DNA of 64,000 bases from Apiosordaria backusii. Lineage: Eukaryota; Ascomycota; Sordariomycetes; Sordariales; Lasiosphaeriaceae. Positions within the stretch are counted from its first letter, which is position 1, and every line of letters begins with the position of its first letter. The stretch covers positions 1,940,501-2,004,500 of the forward strand of contig JAUKTV010000006.1 of the NCBI GenBank assembly GCA_030549205.1, in the 5' to 3' direction. The notes below the pieces were generated by a model, which saw only the letters and a program-made list of their open reading frames with translations, did not search any database and had not been told where the DNA came from. Below, one piece after another: positions 32,859 through 44,763 of the stretch. The position numbers were made by a program, and so were the translations under genes.

Positions 32859-34831
32859 TTAAAGCTTCCTGCACAGTCTCGTGTCCTGAATGACCTCCCA
32901 GTCCTCGGTGCCGGGAGTGGCAATCGAGTAAAACACTCCCAAGGGATCCCACTTCTTGCGGATCTGCTTGAGACGGGGGTACTCGGAGCCCCAGAAGTGA
33001 CCCTGCCAGTTGGGCTGGTAAGGGTCGGCCTCGTTGACATAGGTGGCACCAGATCCCGAGGCGTCACGGAGAGCCTGGTCAATGGTGTTGGTCAGGACGT
33101 TCTGATAGTCAGCCTTGACAGCCTTGCTGGCACCAAGAGGGACGGGCAGGACAGTGATGACAAAGTCGGTGGCATTGCGCCACGAAGGGTGGGTGGCGCT
33201 GTTGCTGACAGGAGCTCCGTAGCCGGGGTTGAACAAGTGGCCGACAATGAAGGAGAAAATGTCAGGACGGGGGGAGAAGACAGTCTTGAAAGCCTCAATG
33301 ATGCCGTCGTTGTTGGTTGCGACGTCATTGTGGTCAAACAGCCAGCCACCAGTCAAGGCAGAACCACCGGCAGCCTCAGGCTCGAAAAGATCGATGTAGA
33401 GGTCGAAGAAGGTCGGGAAAGACTTGGGATTCCACTCATAGGGAATTCCGTTGGCGGTGAGCTCAGCAAGCATGGGAGCAACAATGGCATTGAGCTCGGC
33501 GACCGTCTTGCCAATGGCAACAAAAGGCTGAGCGCGGAGGGTGAAGGGGAAGAGCTCGTAGTAGACATAGAGCCCGTTGTCGACAAAGTGGTTGGACCAC
33601 TTGTGGAAGATGGTGGTGGCGTTCCAGTAGGCGTCATTGTCGAAACCAATGTGGGTGTTGTTGACATAGAATGTGGCACCGGCAGATGACACATCATTAA
33701 ACGTCTTCATGGTAACGGACAGGATGACGGCAAAAGCAGAAGGACCACCACCCTTGAGAGCCCAGAAGAGATCGGAGTTTTGGGCCTCGTTGGCAGTGAC
33801 AAAGTGACCAGAGGCAGTGATGGCCTCAAAGGCGAGAACATTGTCGGCAGCTTCATGAAACATTAGCAACGTTTACATTGGTATACAAGAACAAGAAGGG
33901 GCGAAACGTACAGAGACCCTTGAGGGTAGTCCAGGGGCCGTGGCCGCCGCCCTGGATGAAACCACCAGCAACGCCAACAGTTGGGCATTCGCCAGTGACA
34001 ATCACCTTGGGGGGACCTGGGCATGGCCCTGCTCCAGAATGGAGCGACCCTGGACACCAGCAGCAATGGTCACAGCAGGGCCAGAGTAGGAACCGGGACC
34101 GGCATACGATGAGATCCACTGGACATCCTGGAAACTGTGGGTGTTGATGATGAGCGAACCGGCACCGGTGCTGCGGCCAATAAAGTCATGACCGGTGTTG
34201 CGAATCACCAGGCGAATGTTGTTGCGGCGAGCAAAGTCAATGCCGGCCTTGATGTGGTTGCGAGTGGTGGCAGTGATGACATAGACGCCATAGTAACCCA
34301 GAGTGCAGGAGTCGGTGGGATTGAGAGTGGGACGGCAAGTCTCGTTGGTGAAGTAGGTCCAGAGGGCAGCACCCGGCTTCTCAACGCTGTCCACAAGTCA
34401 GCCTCGAGTCAAGTTTTGAAGAAGGGCAAAACTTACTTCCACATCTCATCCTCCCAGTTGGCGTGCACATCGGCGCATGCGGCAGCGTCATAAGTGTTGA
34501 CAGTGCCCAGGGGACCAGTGAAGGTATTGTAGCACGATGCAGCAGGGGGGATATGGAGCTTCAAGTTGCCACCCACCGTGTTGTTCAACTGATTCCACTT
34601 TGACTGCTGGGGCCAGCAGAGCTGGCCAGGTGAGCACTTGCAGCCATAGAGCTTGCCGTTGTGGTGGGTGACTGTAAGGTTGGCGACGTCCAAAAAGTCA
34701 AAGAGACCGCCGAGGAAAGAAGTCGTTGAGGCAGTGGAGGCGCTGTCCGTCGTGACTTGAGGGGCGGCAGTAACGGTCTGGAGGAGGCCAGAGGCAGCAA
34801 CGGCCAGCCCAACAGAAGAAAGGTGGACCAT
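32859..34831 (-). CDS. Berberine-bridge (AA7-like) FAD oxidoreductase with one-base frame break
   Basis: This is a secreted flavin oxidase of the VAO/BBE family, a group that oxidises carbohydrates or small alcohols and releases H2O2. Exons 34437-34831, 33912-34386 and 32859-33850 have clean junctions. The total of 1862 coding bases is one short of a multiple of three. The break is at the C6 run 34009-34014 (G on the plus strand). Up to there the frame reads the FAD-binding RNTGHDFIGRSTGAGS, with the covalent-FAD histidine H198. After it, in the next frame, come GECPTVGVAGGFIQGGGHG, with the candidate second covalent cysteine, and the C-terminal BBE domain ending near KWDPLGVFYSIATPG. Signal peptide: MVHLSSVGLAVAASGLLQTV. 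A seventh C restores a complete 620-residue protein, so this is either a sequencing error or a fresh frameshift mutation. Confidence 0.85.
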
Positions 34832-36154
34832 CTTGACTGCAGTTGACTCTTTTTGATGGGAAACAAAAAAGAGATGCAGAGATCGTCAGAAATGTTTGCT
34901 GGGACGCGGCGATAAATACCTTACTACATTTTGCATCCCGCCCTCACCCCCGTGTCCCCTCATCCCCCTCACCGAGCAGGGAGTGTGGCAAGGCAAGGTG
35001 CCGCTGAAGATTGAGTCCACTTTCAGCAAAGACAACTGCAGCTTGCGATTCCGAGCGGTTTGGGGAGGGGAGGGAGAACGCCATGAGGAGGCTCCACTGG
35101 GAACATCCCGAACCGGAAATACCAGCGAGCCTAATGCAAGTCAAACACTCGGGGATCCACTCAAATTCGGCATGGCAGCCGGAGAAGCTGAGACCAACTC
35201 ACGCCCTTCCGGGCTAGATGTCATCGCCAAGGGGCGGGACTGCAACCCTGCGGGCCGGCAACCGAGGAGTCGCTTTTGTCTGCCCAAGAGAGCGGCTTTC
35301 AGTGGGACCTGGCGATCCGGATTGTTCGGCGACTATCGACCATCCACAGAGCTAGAAAGAATAGTGCGCCTGTGGATCTACGTGATGAGGAGGGGAAGTT
35401 CGCATCTAGGCCTTACCGCGTGGTATCATAGGGCATGGCATCATGCAGTCGTCCACGAATCTGGAAAGAAACATTGGGGCGCAGTGTACCTGGATGCAAC
35501 TCTTCAATTTGGTTTCAGCGTGGTATCGTTGGCACCCCCGGCATTGTTTCCCGTGCATGTCAAATCTCCCTGCCAAATTGATGCTGTGATGGGGGTACAT
35601 GCCACACAGTGTCATCCTTCAACTTCATCACGATAACAACAACCAATACATGTACGATCAATTGAGCATGGCCTTTTACTATCTATATACCGGTCTTATA
35701 AGCGAGGTAGACTAGGTATCTTGGCCGGGGCTCCCAAACTGGAAAGCTAAGCAGTCCAGGCAAGTAGCCCATGATCATTTCATGACCCTTTATGGGCTGA
35801 TTACCAACATCTTACAGCAGAGTCGCCTCCACGAACCCGGAATTCTTCAGCGTACCTATCACCATACACAGCTCTCCGCATGGTGTCCATCTCGATTGTA
35901 TGTAAATCTATTTCAGCCCGTCTCGTCGCCTCGTGCAGGTGGTCTCCATCATGGCTCGCCCTGCTCCACGTGCGCTGACCAACGCCCAGCGACATTAGTG
36001 GTCCCCGCTTACTGCCTATGTATGTACAGATAGTACCTGCACTACATGGGCCTTATCCCCGATGCCCACGTGGGAATCGCCATGCAGGTCGGTTCTCCTC
36101 CGGCACCCGTCATCCGGCATCCGGGAAAACCACCCACCACCGGCAGTTGATCAC
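34832..36154. other. Intergenic region, no gene seen
   Basis: This 1.3 kb stretch starts with the flavo-oxidase promoter. A 246-codon plus-strand frame (34896-35636) has no motif or plausible codon pattern. No repeat or RNA gene is recognised. Confidence 0.45.
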
Positions 36155-37558
36155 TCACACAAGAACCTGCAGCCCCTTCTTCCTTCGTCTCTTGTCCTTC
36201 TTCTTGACCACGTACATCCACACCCCATACATGATGAAAACTGCGACGGTGATGGGCACTGTTACTGCCCAGAAAAGGGCAAACTGTGGCCTTGTCCCCA
36301 CTGTCATTGGGGAGCCCGACTCTCCTGCTGCTGCTGTTGTTGCTGCTTCATCCCACTTGAAAAGCGGGGCACTAAATAATGCCGCGATGAAACTACCGGG
36401 TAGGAAAAACATGGCCACCAAAGCCAGCATTTTCATGCTGCTCGAGTCTTGAAGGCTGGAAGCAGCGATGCTTCGAGTCGCTGAGGCCGTGTCAAATGCG
36501 ATGGCATTGTCTTGCTGCGCAATCAGGTGGAAGAGGGCACGGATCTGAATGTCGATGCGGGACTGGGTGTAGGTCAAGTCCGTCTGCTGCATGGTTGCGC
36601 GGTGGGAGAGGAGGGTAATCCATGCCGTTGGCGCAGCCGGGTGTGTTGTCTCAGCCTCGACAGGCAGGGTCTGATAGGAACGGCGGGAGACTGCGCTTGA
36701 TAGAAGTGTTTCTTCATGTTGTGTAGCTGGTGAAGAGGGGGCGTTTTGAGTTATGAGACGGTTGATTTCCTCCACCAGCTTCAGTTTGCGGGTACCGTTA
36801 GCAAGCTTGGCCGCGCAACCGCTCATCTGGGCTGAGAGTTGGCCGAGTTCACCCGCTGCAGGCTGTGTTTCCCTTCGACTGGTGAATCTGTGATGTCCCG
36901 TCCGGGCTTCCACCTCACGAACCACTTTCTTGATGTCATCCAAGGTGGTGTCTAGCTCGTGAGCTAGCAGCAAGCTGCAAAGAAGAGCAGGGAACATGGC
37001 ATCGGTGGCGAGTTTGGCTCCCCAGGTGGACTTCAGGATACGGGAGAGCTCGATTCTCTCCTCCCCCTCAGCAAAGATGATGGCGTGAGTTCGAGGTGAT
37101 CCGGCGGGGTTGATTGTGTGGGACCACGACACGGCCAACTTGGGGTGATAGGTGATGGTGAAGATGGAAGAACCATCACGGCCGGGGCACGCCGACACGC
37201 CGGCAAAGGAGCTGCGAGCGTAGTCCATTGCTGATTTCAATCCCCAGGCATCGGCAACATCTTCCAAAATTCTGGTTGATGGGCCGGAACGTCCTGCTCC
37301 AGCCACAGGATCTTGACCGACCCACACAATGCGCACTGCTCGGGCACCGGCCCCTGAAAGGGAGGGAAATGATTGACGTGAGGGTTCGTCGAGCCAGCTG
37401 TCGACATCAGGCGAGGAGACTTTTCGATTTTGAACAAGGCTTTCGTTTTTGCCGTCTGAGTCGACCCAGATTTCCGTCACATCAAAGGTAGGGGACTTGA
37501 AAACATCGTACTTTTCCCAAAGGCTCTGCTTTCCAAAGTGGCGGTACACGTCCTCCAT
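36155..37558 (-). CDS. CorA-like Mg2+ transporter-type membrane protein
   Basis: This single-exon gene encodes 467 residues. The N-terminal two thirds are soluble. A helical stretch (TQSRIDIQIRALFHLIAQQDNAIAFDTASA) precedes two C-terminal membrane helices. The first is MKMLALVAMFFLPGSFIAALF with the following SAPLFKWDE; the second is PQFALFWAVTVPITVAVFIMYG. A basic KKKDKRRRKKG tail ends the protein. Two adjacent C-terminal helices after a long coiled region is the CorA superfamily layout, as in many fungal CorA-like proteins. The canonical GMN pore motif is absent after helix 1, so magnesium transport is doubtful. It may instead be a divergent channel or stress protein. The ATG at 37558 is the first in frame. 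Confidence 0.8.
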   Translation of the reverse strand: MEDVYRHFGKQSLWEKYDVFKSPTFDVTEIWVDSDGKNESLVQNRKVSSPDVDSWLDEPSRQSFPSLSGAGARAVRIVWVGQDPVAGAGRSGPSTRILEDVADAWGLKSAMDYARSSFAGVSACPGRDGSSIFTITYHPKLAVSWSHTINPAGSPRTHAIIFAEGEERIELSRILKSTWGAKLATDAMFPALLCSLLLAHELDTTLDDIKKVVREVEARTGHHRFTSRRETQPAAGELGQLSAQMSGCAAKLANGTRKLKLVEEINRLITQNAPSSPATQHEETLLSSAVSRRSYQTLPVEAETTHPAAPTAWITLLSHRATMQQTDLTYTQSRIDIQIRALFHLIAQQDNAIAFDTASATRSIAASSLQDSSSMKMLALVAMFFLPGSFIAALFSAPLFKWDEAATTAAAGESGSPMTVGTRPQFALFWAVTVPITVAVFIMYGVWMYVVKKKDKRRRKKGLQVLV

Positions 37559-37862
37559 GTCGGCTGTTGTGGTGCAATTGAGTAAAAACTACCAAACTGA
37601 AGACAATCTTCCAACTTCAAGCCGGGCCAACGACAAGCTTATGAGGTGTCGCCAATAGAGGCCACCAAGAGCACGGAATTCTTGATGAAGTCCTGAATTG
37701 GGGGCTGTGCAAGCCACAAGGCTGTGTTTTGATTTGTGGAAATTGTGCGGGGAAACCCCTGTGCAGGCACACCACCAGGCAACATCAACGTCAGATAAAC
37801 CAGGGATTATTAATGTCCTGTTGTACCTTTTTCGAATTATCGTGTATAAAAACATCCTGAAT
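37559..37862. other. Short intergenic region
   Basis: The 0.3 kb between the CorA-like gene start and the F-box-like gene end holds nothing recognisable. Confidence 0.5.
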
Positions 37863-38950
37863 TCAAGGGCTCGCTATCACTGACTTGATGTGCTCTATCT
37901 CCATTCTTTCCCCAACAGATGTGGGGAAGAGGCTGTTGATGAGTGCACGTACATCTCTCTCGTGAAGACTGGCTGGAAGATATACCCACCGCCCATCGAT
38001 CCAGGAGCGATTTGGCAGATAGGCCTCCAACATGTAGTAAGAATCTCGGTGGTACGGGTAGTCTATCGTGGGTGGCCCGTCGGCTTTGAGAAAGCGGTCT
38101 GTCGCTTCTCGTATGTCTTGGTAGGTGAGTCGATAATGCTGGCGCTTGTTGCTCTTATTGAGTACTTGACGACGGATGGCGCGTGTAGTCGACTCCAGAT
38201 GCTTCTCGAGAATGCGAGCATACCAGAGCGGATCGCGTATACCCTTCAAAACGATTTGTTGGTTCCTTTTAAGCAACAGGTTGTTCCAGTGCGGACGCTG
38301 CCCAAAGGCGATCCTGGGAATCGCTTCTCGTTTGTCAAGGGCATGCTGCCAGTGTGCAAAGTCGACCAGCAGCCCGAGGGCGTTCCAGCGATGATAACAG
38401 GTCGGACAACTGCAGACAAGCTCTGTTGGGGTACAGGTATGTGGTGGAACATGTGGTTGATCCTGCTTGTCACTTTCGGGTGTCCCATGTGCCTGCGAAC
38501 TCCCAGGTCCTCGATATCATCCAAAAGAACGGGCCGCAAAAAGCATGCTGCCAAGCAAGGGTATCGAAGGTCGATGATGGACCGGGCAATTCGCGACCCT
38601 TCCTGCTTGATGAAGTCTCGATAGCCCTTCGAGACACGTGACAAGGCGAAAAGATCGCGAGGTTGACAGTACAAGAGAATTGCGTACAGGAGCTCAAAAG
38701 GCAGATCTCCAGGGGCCAGCAGGGCGATCGAGGTGCGTTTCTTTCTGGCAAGCTTTTGCTCAAGGCGACGAGTCCGTTTCGAGCAAAGTGCCAGCTGCTC
38801 GGTGTGATCAACAGGCTCCACGTCATGTTCCGGGTCGTGATGTTGTGAGTCGTGATGGCTGGGGCTTGGCGGGGTTTGGGCTGGTGGGGATTTGGGAGCT
38901 TCCACTAGAGCTGGCCTACGCCTGGGTTTTCGATCTGTCAATTTTGGCAT
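37863..38950 (-). CDS. F-box-like protein, frame change in the middle
   Basis: The N-terminal 175 or so residues contain an F-box-like motif (LPFELLYAILLYCQPRDLFALSRVSKGYRDFI) after a basic, proline-rich leader. The C-terminal part carries blocks typical of a fungal F-box family: CSCPTCYHRWNALG, VDFAHWQ, DPLWYARILEKHLESTTRA and YHRDSYYMLEAYLPNR. The two parts lie in different frames. Either a 53-bp intron (38421-38473, GTGACA donor, GAG acceptor) joins them, or one base is missing, possibly in the C4 run at 38428-38431. Both repairs keep all conserved blocks. F-box proteins recruit substrates to SCF ubiquitin ligases; the substrate is unknown. I favour one gene over two because both halves match a single family layout. 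Confidence 0.72.
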
Positions 38951-39206
38951 TTTGAGGAGGTTGAGGAATTGGGAGGAGAATTGTGGGAATAAAATGAAGC
39001 AAAGCTTCGTAATATAATCGCGAGGAAGCAGTAGAGTTTTTCGCTAGGATTGAAGCCGACGAGAGACTCGGCAGACGGCAGATGGAGAAAGACGTCATGT
39101 CATACTGCGCTTGTGGCAGCCACAATTTGGTACCTGGACCAAAACTGCATACCCTAACCCTATGCGTTCATCACCCAGCCAAGGTCCCTCCCCTTATCAT
39201 TTCACA

Positions 39207-40975
39207 TCATGTTGTTGCAAAATTTAGCGGCCCAGCCCAAATCCTCAGCCGCTTTCCCCATATCATCAAAGCGATGATAAACATAATCGCCCCGCCACAT
39301 ATGGCAGCCTGGATTCCAAAGCTCTGCTTCGTTCCTTGCGCCTCAGCCCATCTGACCTGAAAGTAGCTGACGATGAACCCTCCCACCGTCCGCGCCATGT
39401 TCAGCCAGGCAGAAACCTCTCCAGAGGCTTCTGGATAGCTGTCCAGGCAATAACTGCTCAGAGCCACGGTGGTGATCATCATGCCAAACACGTAGAGGCC
39501 CCAGCAGACACTGGTAACCATGAAGTGCCACTGGTTCTCAAAACACTGTCCAATAAGGACCAGTCCAGCAATCACGATTGGCATCGCCAGGACCACGGCG
39601 CGCAGCCGCACTTCAGGTTCGAAATGTCCCTTGTGAGAACAAATGTACTGCTTGGCAAGAGCGTCATGCAGCCAGTGGCCTGTAATCTCGCCCAGTGTGA
39701 CAGCTACAACTGGCGTGAAATAGAAGAAGCCGACCTGCTTTGGTCCAAATCCGTACAGTGGGGTAACAAACATGGCCAACGTGGTGTTGATACCTACCGC
39801 CCATGCAAAAGTCTGTACGTCTGTCAGGGTATTTTCTGGCTGGCATTCTCTTCAGTGATGTGAGAAATGAACATACCAAAGCATAAAAGACACACGAAAG
39901 CGCCACAACAGGCTTGAGAAGTACACTAACAGTCCTCCAGCAAGCCTGGCCAAAAGTATTACGCAGATGCCGTGAGTTCCACTGGGCGGTGCCGATCAGT
40001 CTGGCAAAACGCTTGCCCCGAGAAGGTTGTTGATCAGACGGTATGCTCCTGTCGTAATACGTCTCTTCCAAAAAGGCAACAACCAGTGCCATGCCCAAGG
40101 CGTTCATTGCAAAGTACACCCAAAACGGCACTGACCAGTGCAGTGTTTCTGTCATGAAGGCTGCAAAGAGGGGACCGACGTAGGGGGACATGACGATGAA
40201 TGATCTGTTTCAAACACGCGTCAGCAGTCTGCGGTGATGAACATGAACTCCGACAAAGAGCACCTACGCCCAAATGTTAATCTTCCTCGCCTGTTCATGA
40301 AAGAAAAACATGTCTTTGATGAACATCAATCCCCCCGCCTGGCTGACTGTTGAAAAGAAGCCATTCAAAATACGGGCCGCCATGAAGGACTCGAATGTGT
40401 TTGGCTCGGCGCACCAGGCGGCTGTTGCGAGGGATACTAGGAGGAACCAAAAGACAACAGGGAGACGACCAGAGTATGCTGAAAGAATGACAACTGTCTC
40501 AGAGTTAGCGCAGAGCCATCGCGTGTCCTCGAAAGAGAAATCGCGTACCAACGACACCCCCTGCACCAAGCATAAAAACGTTGCCCGCTTGTGAGTGATT
40601 CACAGTGTCTGGTGTCGTCTCCCATTCTACAGCCTGCGGGATCAATGTTACGGCCCCGGTAGCGCTGCCGTAGTCGGGCAAAAACGAAACCCATGACACG
40701 ATAAAAAGCATCAGGTGCTTTTTCTTCCACGTCCAGTTTAGGGGATCATTCTTATCGTCACTGGGCTGCGGGATCAAGACCGTATGGCCGTCCTTGGCAA
40801 GCTTGAGCCCCGACGGTGCCGAACCATCCTGTGCGATGTCGATGATGTAGCCCTCTGTTTCTTGAAACTCATGAATGCGGCCTCTTTTTAAGTTTTGGGG
40901 CTCCCTTTTCTCTTGACTCTCGCTAGAGGCAGACTGTGGCTTGATCGCTGTCAAAGGAGCGAGCTTGTCGGTCAT
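39207..40975 (-). CDS. MFS drug:H+ antiporter-like transporter (DHA1 type)
   Basis: Four exons (40549-40975, 40268-40493, 39877-40204, 39207-39812) with GT-AG introns join in phase to give 528 residues. The long hydrophilic N-terminus ends in DDKNDPLNWTWKKKH, the usual entry to helix 1 of fungal DHA1 transporters. Further markers are AYSGRLPVVFWF, ARILNGFFSTVSQAGG, the MSPYVGPLFAAF motif, EETYYDR before the central loop and AKQYICSHKGHFEPEVRLRA in the second half. These proteins export toxic compounds or take up small metabolites at the plasma membrane; the substrate is unknown. No secondary-metabolite biosynthetic genes lie nearby. The ATG at 40975 gives MTDKLAPLTA, a normal start; the longer in-frame extension is hydrophobic and unlikely. 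Confidence 0.9.
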
Positions 40976-42282
40976 TGTGAGGGTGTAAATCAGAGCGTAT
41001 GCATTAGGTAGGGAAAATACTGGGATAAGTATTGGAAGGAGCGGGCGAAAACTTGACAGCAATGATATATTATATGCCTGCCTGACGATACTATTGCCTC
41101 CATGCGCGTCCCGGCTGGCATGGTGCATATGTAAAGATCTTCCAAATAAGACGTGCCTATCTGAGTGCTACTGTTGCATGTCCATACATGTGTGATACAT
41201 CGTACAACACTCCAACCGGGTAAATGCCCCGTCTTTATGGTCCTTGTTGGCATAGAAGCGTAACACAAGCCGAACCAACATACCGCTGGAGAGGCATCTT
41301 CACCCATCTCACCCGGAGTTTCCCATGAATTGTCGTGTAATAAAAAGCCAAACCCAACCGTGACGCATCTGGCGTTTTACGGTTGTCTTGGCACACGACA
41401 TCCATGATAATGTCGTGTTCATGGACAGGATATTGACTTTTCTCACCACCCTGAATTATGACAACCACAAAGATAGCTCTTATGGTTGGTTCGATATGCG
41501 GTTGGGTGAGATCTCCAGTGTTATTGGCGCGTGTTACCCCGACCCTCCAAGTACCTACCTACCCATACATATGATTCTGTGGTTCAATGATCCCATGAAA
41601 ATAACTCGACTGCATCTGGTTCGCCAATCAGATTCTTGGAGACTTGGAGATACCCCTGTCAAAGACTGTGCACTTCGGCAGTTGGCTTACTAGATTCCAA
41701 AGGTCGACTGCGTGTCGCCTATTTTCAAGGCAGAGGGAAGATGAATAGCTTACCTTAGAATATCACATAGGTTTAGCGCTTGGATCCCAACATTCGGGAT
41801 CGTTTCATCTGTCGGGTACATGTAAGTAGGTTAAGATGATCAGGGTCCTACAAGGGCATATGTTGTGCTTATTTAGGGCCGCACAGACCGCAGCATGAAC
41901 TGAAAGATCTGACAGTGTTTAGCTTGCTCTCGGCTCAGAATCCATCGCAATCTGGTAAGGTAGACGAGTATAAGACTCCCATCAGGCCTTTGCTAAGCCA
42001 TTTTTTGTGTATCTTGAGTACTCGAACAATATATGCCATTACTTCTGCTGACTCATTCTACACCCAAGGAAGCGTTGGACCCTTCTGCATAACCCCATGT
42101 CCAGTTTCCCATCTCAAGTTAGTAACCTGGAGTGCTACCTCGGTTACACCAGGTGGAAACTGGCATACACCATCTGCACAGACCGAACTATTCTGTGTCA
42201 GGTCTGCTTGAACATGGGCTTCAAACAAAATTCTGTCTTCCCGTCAGTGTTTATTCAAGAACTCGGGTAGGTAGAGCAGCAA
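40976..42282. other. Intergenic region, no gene seen
   Basis: This 1.3 kb stretch includes the promoter of the DHA1-like gene. Open frames of up to about 100 codons lack motifs. No feature is supported. Confidence 0.45.
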
Positions 42283-43887
42283 CTAAGGACTAAGGTGTGA
42301 AAAGGGGTTGGGAACGTACGCATTACTCGGGTCCCGATCATCACAATACCATGCCAGCTCAAACCGAATCCCCTGCGATTGTCCATCGCTGTCAAGCGCA
42401 TATCTGCAGCGGGCTAGCTGCCAAGGCAGTTCTTCCTGCCCACGGATGCAGTCATGCCAATTCCCATCGCCTAAAACGGGAATCTTTGACAGCTTCCAAG
42501 TCTCCCCGGGCCCGGGGTTGTAGAAGCCGAAAGTTGCTGCTAATTTTCCGTTCTCGGTAGTTTCAATCCTGTACTCATTCAGGGTCAAACTGTGGGTGTT
42601 GCTGATGGAGTTGATGGTGCAGCTCCTGTTGTAGAACGTATGGGGAAATGGCGGCAACACGGCTTTATCCACAGCAGGGTACCCAGTAAAGGTCAGCGGT
42701 GACGACCCGACAGGCAGAGTGCAATAATAGTCTCCTTGTGATCCATCTGCTGGCTTGTCGCACTCGAGACGAGCTTCGATCAACCCCGTGGCGCGGTAAT
42801 CTTCTCTGTTTCGATGTGTTAGACAACCCTCATACTGATGGGAAAGAAGCTACTAACGGTTCAATTTCCTTGACGTTGTCGGTGCACTTCCATTCCTGGC
42901 GGATACCCAGAATATCATAAGTCGTGTCGAGCAAGATTTCGAGGGAGGCATTCCCTGCCGAACATTTTACCCAGGGGGTTGAGCCATCTATGGGCAACTT
43001 GCTCTCGTCGACCTTTTCAGACTTGCAGACAGTTCTTTGGCCATTGGAATGATTCTCGACATCCAGAGTGAACTCATATGAACCCACATGTTGCTGATAT
43101 GCCAGGTTGTGGACTGTAAACTCAGGATCCCACGAGCGATCAACGCATCTCCACGCTCTTTCAAAGGGCGTGTATGGGAGCAAAGGCCATTGAGGCTGCA
43201 GCTCCATCGGGCTGGTCAAACTAGCAGCAACATATGATCCTCCCATGATGCAGAGCGTCTCTTGACCACGGGGGGTATTCCACTCTTCCAGACAGCCTTG
43301 AACTGTAGGCTCTTCCCAGACTCCGTGACCGTGGAATTTTAGGCTTTGTTATGTAACAGTTGTCAGTCTGGCCAGATGGTTGGAGCCTCTCAGGGGTATA
43401 AGGGGGGAAACACTTACTCGGAATTAGCGCACTTCCACCCACCTCTCAGCCTCACTTGAAAGTCATCCAGCAAGAACTGAAATTGCAGATCTGTTATGTT
43501 GCAATTATACCACGTTTCCAACTGAGCACCCTTCGGGTTGAGCTCGATATTTGTCACCCTGCAATCTGCATGCTGGCCAGTTGCGACGTTTCTGGTGTAG
43601 AAGCGGATATCACCCTGGGTCCCTCCGTCTGAGGCGTTTACCGACAACAAGGCGGGATCGTAGATGGACCACGCTGGCTCGCTGAAGGATAACCTGAGGC
43701 AATCTTCAGGAGACGGGGGGAGGGAAGGGTCGTCGGGATCGGGATAGTATTGACGAGCTTCCACAAGTTGACTCGCCGAGGTCGGGAGAGCATGAACGCG
43801 GTTCAGGGCTGCGATGCCAAGAATCAGGACTTGTAACAACATCTTTGACCAGCCTGCCTGGCAACGTTGTTTGGTTTGCGCCATCAC
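42283..43887 (-). CDS. Secreted protein with three related cysteine-containing domains, function unknown
   Basis: Three exons (43418-43887, 42858-43343, 42283-42805) join in phase to give 492 residues. The N-terminal hydrophobic segment MLLQVLILGIAALNRVHA begins at residue 16 and is probably a signal peptide. Translation may start at the first ATG or at the one at 43842. The mature part seems to repeat one domain three times. Each copy has beta-type strands, a W-x(2-4)-C element (ETWYNCN, TPWVKCS, NWHDCI) and an aromatic-Cys close (GGWKCANS, QEWKCTD, LAWYCDD). Several NxS/T sites are present. I recognise no family. A GTACGT donor near the end (42312-42317) leaves open a further small exon, so the C-terminus is tentative. 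Confidence 0.72.
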
Positions 43888-44763
43888 GATCCCTCTTCCC
43901 TCTTTCTACCCAAAGCTGAGGACTTGGTTTTGATATCCGACCGCGTGGTCGGGTAAATAGCTCAGGTGAGCATGTGTGTTAAGTACTCAGGCTAATGGTG
44001 AAAATAAACTGCCCTGTGCTAATGAACCATATTGGAACCGGGTTGACAGCCATGGACAGAGGCATGATGCCCTCCGGGATAAATTGGAAGTATCTATCCA
44101 CACAGAGGAGCCTGGAAAATTCTTGCAAAAGGTATCAGGCTGCATTGCATAATGTAGGTAGGTAGGTGTATCCCATTTTCAGTATGGGAAAAGTGCACAT
44201 TATGCATCTGTGCCAAGTACATACCCGTCATATGGAGACACTCACCATACCAGGTATGCCACCTCGAGACTGTTCAGAGTTGCGCACCAACTTGATGGAA
44301 AGGAAAACGCATTTGCGCGCATTCGCAAAACCTTACACAGAGACAACGCCAGCAGAACTCGGAAGACAGCGGACCAAGCACAGGTATGGCCAGTCCAACG
44401 TCTCATTCGGGTAGGTATCCGTTTGCCCTGCAGTTAGTGGCATGCAAAGTCAGCCAATCTCTGCAAGCCCGACGCTTTTTTCGATCCAATGAGTGTCACT
44501 GTTGTTCTACGCAATTGCGCCAGCTCGCAATTGGGTCCTTTTTCCCTTGCTGTTGTCTCCGTACACCCAGAAAGGCAGGATGACGATGGCAGAGGCCAAG
44601 GGGGTAAGAAGCCCTAATCGGCTCATTTTAGTATTTGGAAATCTCGAGGGGATTAACGGACAAGGCTCACCGATGCAAAAAAACATTTATTCCCAGTTAC
44701 GCTTCAAGACTCGGTTCTTGACCTCCATCGTCACGAGTCTCTGTCAAAAACTAAAGTGGCAAT
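43888..44763. other. Divergent intergenic region
   Basis: This 0.9 kb spacer holds the promoters of the three-domain secreted protein (minus) and the zinc-finger gene (plus). A TAGG repeat lies near 44155-44165. No gene is supported. Confidence 0.5.

Noticed and set aside
32775..33689. 304-codon open frame on the plus strand
   Set aside because: It is antisense to the flavo-oxidase exon and has no motif of its own.
34896..35636. 246-codon open frame on the plus strand
   Set aside because: It lies in the flavo-oxidase promoter and has no motif or sensible hydropathy.
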